Source: an uncultured Succinatimonas sp.
Lineage (GTDB): Bacteria > Pseudomonadota > Gammaproteobacteria > Enterobacterales > Succinivibrionaceae
Assembly: GCA_900552905.1 (NCBI GenBank)
Contig: USBR01000040.1
Location: 1 to 10,199, forward strand
Reading direction: 5' to 3'
Length of the DNA: 10,199 nucleotides
How positions within the stretch are numbered: position 1 is the first letter of the stretch; every line of letters starts with the position of its first letter. Below the pieces are notes generated by a model. It was not told the DNA's origin and did not search any database. It saw only the letters and a program-made list of their open reading frames with translations. The translations under genes and the position numbers were made by a program. Of this stretch, positions 6,639-10,199 are shown piece by piece.

Positions 6639-7709
6639 ATGCATATCAGCAAACTATTAGTTCAAAATTTCCGTAATTTAGATTGGTTTGATTTTGAACC
6701 ATCCCCTGGGATCAACCTTATCTATGGACCTAATGGTTCAGGAAAAACCTCCTTACTTGAAGCTATCAGTTATCTGTCCTTAGGCAGATCCTTTCGTGTT
6801 TCCCGCTTTCAAAATCTAATCGCTAATGGCAAAAGTGGTTTTGTAGTATCAGCGCGTGTGGTCACTGAGGATAATTTTGAAAATACCTTAGGCATAGCGC
6901 GTAATCGAAGCCGCGACCATGATCTACAAATAAGTGTCAATAAGCAACGCGTAGCGCGTCTTACAGATGTGGTTGACCATATTTGTGTACAGGTAATTCA
7001 CCCACAGGGGATAGAGCTTATTACGGGCGCTCCTGAGTTGCGTAGACAATTTTTAGATTGGGGTGTCTATTATTCAAACCCTGGATATAAAAATATCTGG
7101 TCTGAATACAAGCGAATTTTAGCGCAACGTAATGCTCTACTAAAAAGACATGCCACAGTTGACGAGATTGTAGTGTGGGATGATCTTCTTGCAAAACTCT
7201 CTGAGCAAATTACCGATTTAAGACAAAAGTATCTTGATGAATTTGTCATAAAATTCCGTGAAAAAATCGCAGAATTTTTGCCTGATTTTGATATCACCTG
7301 TAGCCTGTCACGAGGCTGGGATAATAGCGCTAATATAAGGGCTTTGTTGAGCTTAAATCTTGAAAAAGATAGAGTTTTGGGGTATACTTTTTATGGTTGT
7401 CACCGTGCTGATTTGAAAATAAAATCATCTCAGATGTCGGCAAGCGAGACTCTTTCCAGAGGACAACTGAAACTTCTAGTATGCGCAATGAAATTGTCTC
7501 AGGGGACACTGTTATTTCAGCAAACTCAGCGCAAATGTATCTATCTTATAGATGATTTAGCTTCTGAATTAGACCCTAATTCAAGATCTGTGCTTTTAAA
7601 AGATCTTTCTTGTTTCAGTAATCAAGTCTTCATAACAAATATTGCAGGTGATATCGAATTGCCTAGCCATAATGATATTTTGCGCTTAGACATTTCCAAA
7701 AGTATCTAA
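6639..7709 (+). CDS. recF: DNA replication and repair protein RecF
   Basis: RecF is an SMC/ABC-like ATPase that acts with RecO and RecR to load RecA at single-strand gaps. The 356 residues match the family. Walker A is GPNGSGKTS (30-38). The ABC signature LSRGQ is at 273-276 with the preceding T-L, and Walker B is IYLIDD (301-306), followed by the D-loop ASELD (308-312). The conserved LGRSFR (48-53) and HPQGIELITGAPELRRQFLDW (121-141) are also present. The family motif GPHRxD reads GCHRAD (253-258), a small deviation. The ATG gives the conserved N terminus (MHISKLLVQNFRNL), and no other start would keep it. No Shine-Dalgarno is visible: the 9 bases before the ATG are CTCTCTCCA, and a strong hairpin lies immediately before them, so low expression or coupling to dnaN is expected. 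Confidence 0.97.
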   Translation: MHISKLLVQNFRNLDWFDFEPSPGINLIYGPNGSGKTSLLEAISYLSLGRSFRVSRFQNLIANGKSGFVVSARVVTEDNFENTLGIARNRSRDHDLQISVNKQRVARLTDVVDHICVQVIHPQGIELITGAPELRRQFLDWGVYYSNPGYKNIWSEYKRILAQRNALLKRHATVDEIVVWDDLLAKLSEQITDLRQKYLDEFVIKFREKIAEFLPDFDITCSLSRGWDNSANIRALLSLNLEKDRVLGYTFYGCHRADLKIKSSQMSASETLSRGQLKLLVCAMKLSQGTLLFQQTQRKCIYLIDDLASELDPNSRSVLLKDLSCFSNQVFITNIAGDIELPSHNDILRLDISKSI

Positions 7710-7745
7710 AGTTTCTGCATAGAATTTCCAATAACAGAGGAATAA

Positions 7746-10178
7746 ATGTCCGAAGAAAACACCAACAGCAGTTATGACCCTTCGAGCATCAAGGTTTTGC
7801 ATGGTTTGGAAGCTGTAAGAAAGCGTCCTGGTATGTACATTGGCGATACTGATGATGGCTCAGGCTTGCATCATATGGTTTTTGAGGCTGTTGATAATTC
7901 TATCGATGAAGCCTTAGCTGGATTTTGCACCCATATTGAGGTAGTAATTCATACTGACGGCTCTGTGTCTTGTACTGATAATGGCCGTGGTATCCCTGTA
8001 GCTATGCACCCGGAGGAGAATCGATCTGCTGCCGAAGTTGTTATGACTGTTTTACACGCAGGCGGTAAGTTTGACTCTAATTCCTACAAGGTCTCAGGCG
8101 GTTTACATGGCGTAGGTATTTCTGTTGTAAATGCCTTGTCCGATAAGTTGGTATTAACCATTCGTCGTGACCATCATGTGTGGCAGCAGACCTATTTAAA
8201 TGGTGGTAATCCTGAGGCTCCTATTCACATCATCGGTGATACTGAGGAAACTGGTACCACTGTTAGATTCTGGCCTTCAGATAAAATTTTCTCTAATACC
8301 ACCTTTGATTACGGTGTATTAGTTAAGCGTTTAAGAGAGTTATCTTTTTTAAACTCTGGCATCAAGATTTCTATTACCGACAAGCGTGAAGATCCGGTTA
8401 AGACAGAGGTCTTCCATCATGAAGGCGGTATCCTTGAATTTGTTAAATACTTAAACAAGGGTAAGACTCCGTTAAATCAGAAGATTTTCCATTTCAGCAA
8501 AATGTGTGATGACCACATTTGTGTTGAAGTCGGTATGCAGTGGACTGATGGTTATAGCGAGAGTGTTTATTGCTTTACTAATAACGTTCCGCAGAAGGAC
8601 GGTGGTACTCATTTAGCAGGCTTTAAGCGTGCTTTAACCACAACCTTCAATAATTATTTAGAAAAGCAGGGTTACACCAAGAAGCATAAGGTTTCAACTT
8701 CAGGTGATGACGCTCGTGAAGGCTTAACTGCAGTAATTTCAGTTAAGATGCCGGATCCTAAGTTCTCCTCTCAGACTAAGGATAAATTAGTCTCCTCTGA
8801 GGCAAGTCCTGCTGTTAGCAACTCAGTAACTAGTTATTTAGAAGACTTCTTAGAGGAAAATCCTGCAGATGCCGATACCATCTGTATGAAGATTGTTGAG
8901 AGTGCTCGTGTCAGAGAAGCTATGCGTAAGGCACGTGATCTTTCAAGAAAGAAGGGCATCGATGTTAACTCAATGCCTGATAAATTAGTTCCTTGCCGTG
9001 AAAAGGATCCTGCTTTATCTGAAATCTTCTTGGTAGAGGGTGATTCCGCTGGTGGTTCTGCTAAGAATGGAAGAGATTCTAAGTTTCAAGCCATTCTGCC
9101 GTTAAGAGGTAAGATTCTTAATGTCGAGAAAGCTAGATTCGATCGTATGATTCAATCTCAGCAGATCGGTACCTTAGTATCTGTCTTTGGTTGTGGTATT
9201 GGTAAGGAAGATTACAACCCGGATAAGTTCAGATATCACAATGTCATTATCATGACTGATGCTGACGTCGACGGTGCTCACATTAGAATTCTGTTATTAA
9301 CCTTCTTCTACAGACAGATGCCTGAGCTTATCGAGCGTGGTTACGTTTATGTAGCTCAACCGCCGCTTTATAAGTATCAAAAGGGTAAACAGGTTCGCTA
9401 TGTACTAAGCGATAAGGAAGCATTGCAGTATAAGACCAATATGGCCTTGGAGTCAGGTTCCATTTATGTAAACCCTGATGCAGCTCCTTTAGCCGGTGTA
9501 CCTTTAGAGCAGTTATTTAAGGACTACAATAAAGTTATGTCCAGACTGCCTAAATTAAGCCAGAAGTTTGATAAGAATATTATTATCAATCTCATCTACT
9601 TTAGACTGCTCTCAGAGGCTGATAGAGCTTCACAAGAGGCCGTTGCTAAGTGGACTGAGGACTTCATTAAGACCTTACCTTCAAACGCTTCTGAGGGCGT
9701 ATTCTTTAGGTCTGAAGTACAATATGACAATGTAACTAATAAGTATTACCCAGTCATCATTCAGCACATCCACGGTATTGATTATCGTTACGCTCTTGAT
9801 GAGAACTTCTACGAATCATTAGATTACTCTATGTTACGTTCTATGAATGAGCGCGTAGCAGATCTGATTGAGGAAGGGGGATTTGTTCTCTCTGGTAGTA
9901 AGAAGATCGAAGTTAAAAACTTCCATGAGGCTTATGAGACTTTAATGAAGGAAGGCTTCTCTGGCGTTAAGATTCAGCGCTACAAAGGTCTAGGTGAGAT
10001 GAGTCCTGAGCAGTTATCAGAGACTACAATGAACCCAGCAAGCAGAAGCTTACTGAAGGTTAATATTACCGATGCAATGGAAGCAGATCGTCTGTTTAAT
10101 GAATTGATGGGTGAGGATGTCGAAAACAGAAAGACCTTCATTTCTGAAAATGCCTCTAGAGCAACAATCGATATCTAA
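7746..10178 (+). CDS. gyrB: DNA gyrase subunit B
   Basis: GyrB is the ATPase subunit of gyrase, which with GyrA introduces negative supercoils into DNA. The 810 residues are close to E. coli (804) and include the long insertion of about 170 residues in the TOPRIM region (about 570-735) that is typical of many Gram-negative bacteria. The GHKL ATPase domain shows VDNSIDEALAG (49-59), DNGRGIP (78-84) and the lid GGLHGVGISVVNA (118-130). The transducer segment includes DPKFSSQTKDKL (337-348). TOPRIM motifs are EGDSAGGSAK (431-440) and DADVDGAHI (505-513), and the tail has QRYKGLGEM (744-752). The residue matching E. coli K447 is R454, a common natural variant, and the residue matching D426 is present. 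AGAGGA (7736-7741) serves as the ribosome binding site. The gene follows recF by 36 bases in the standard dnaA-dnaN-recF-gyrB order. Confidence 0.98.
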   Translation: MSEENTNSSYDPSSIKVLHGLEAVRKRPGMYIGDTDDGSGLHHMVFEAVDNSIDEALAGFCTHIEVVIHTDGSVSCTDNGRGIPVAMHPEENRSAAEVVMTVLHAGGKFDSNSYKVSGGLHGVGISVVNALSDKLVLTIRRDHHVWQQTYLNGGNPEAPIHIIGDTEETGTTVRFWPSDKIFSNTTFDYGVLVKRLRELSFLNSGIKISITDKREDPVKTEVFHHEGGILEFVKYLNKGKTPLNQKIFHFSKMCDDHICVEVGMQWTDGYSESVYCFTNNVPQKDGGTHLAGFKRALTTTFNNYLEKQGYTKKHKVSTSGDDAREGLTAVISVKMPDPKFSSQTKDKLVSSEASPAVSNSVTSYLEDFLEENPADADTICMKIVESARVREAMRKARDLSRKKGIDVNSMPDKLVPCREKDPALSEIFLVEGDSAGGSAKNGRDSKFQAILPLRGKILNVEKARFDRMIQSQQIGTLVSVFGCGIGKEDYNPDKFRYHNVIIMTDADVDGAHIRILLLTFFYRQMPELIERGYVYVAQPPLYKYQKGKQVRYVLSDKEALQYKTNMALESGSIYVNPDAAPLAGVPLEQLFKDYNKVMSRLPKLSQKFDKNIIINLIYFRLLSEADRASQEAVAKWTEDFIKTLPSNASEGVFFRSEVQYDNVTNKYYPVIIQHIHGIDYRYALDENFYESLDYSMLRSMNERVADLIEEGGFVLSGSKKIEVKNFHEAYETLMKEGFSGVKIQRYKGLGEMSPEQLSETTMNPASRSLLKVNITDAMEADRLFNELMGEDVENRKTFISENASRATIDI

Positions 10179-10194
10179 TTAACGATTTGTGAAC

Positions 10195-10199
10195 AAGGA
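10195..10199 (+). promoter_or_regulatory. Possible ribosome binding site of a gene beyond the right edge
   Basis: The last bases read GAACAAGGA, with AAGGA as a good Shine-Dalgarno, about 17 bases after the gyrB stop. No terminator-like hairpin lies between. A further plus-strand gene may therefore begin within about ten bases of the edge. Nothing of its product can be seen. Confidence 0.3.

Noticed and set aside
7697..7725. Possible gyrB promoter with -10 TAGAAT at 7720-7725
   Set aside because: There is no acceptable -35 hexamer at suitable spacing and no extended -10 element. A gyrB promoter may lie inside recF, but I cannot support one.

Overview
The window is a classic bacterial dnaA neighbourhood, with two gene blocks that diverge from a 178-bp AT-rich spacer (3768-3945). 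On the minus strand, reading leftward from the spacer, are rpmH (ribosomal protein L34), rnpA (RNase P protein), yidD, yidC and mnmE. On the plus strand, reading rightward, are dnaA, dnaN, recF and gyrB. All nine genes appear intact. There are no insertion sequences, CRISPR arrays, tRNAs, rRNAs or accessory cargo, and no gene-free stretch longer than 178 bp.

The organism is most likely a gammaproteobacterium with a fairly AT-rich chromosome. GyrB is 810 residues with the long Gram-negative insertion in its TOPRIM region, YidC has a large periplasmic domain and reads much like the E. coli protein, and the gene order matches that of gammaproteobacteria. I lean towards an anaerobic host-associated lineage such as Succinivibrionaceae because of the base composition and the divergent replication proteins. 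That placement is inference and not proven here.

The minus block is tightly packed and probably one transcription unit. It starts at a good sigma70-type promoter (-35 TTGACC, 18-bp spacer, -10 TAAAAT) followed by a strong GGAG ribosome binding site before rpmH. rpmH and rnpA overlap by 8 bases, rnpA and yidD overlap by 34 bases, and yidC and mnmE are 3 bases apart. The block joins ribosome and tRNA maturation (L34, RNase P, MnmE) with membrane protein insertion (YidD, YidC). The plus block encodes the replication initiator, the sliding clamp, the recombination mediator RecF and the gyrase B subunit.

I do not see a new biological system. What deserves a second look is that the replication proteins DnaA and DnaN are unusually divergent in an otherwise conserved locus. 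DnaN lacks the LPIL-type N-terminal motif, the DGRFPDY motif and the C-terminal MPMRL motif. DnaA has changes in its DNA-recognition domain, and I found no consensus DnaA boxes in the window. Two perfect inverted repeats lie in the divergent promoter region, and a perfect 10-bp hairpin sits where the recF ribosome binding site should be.
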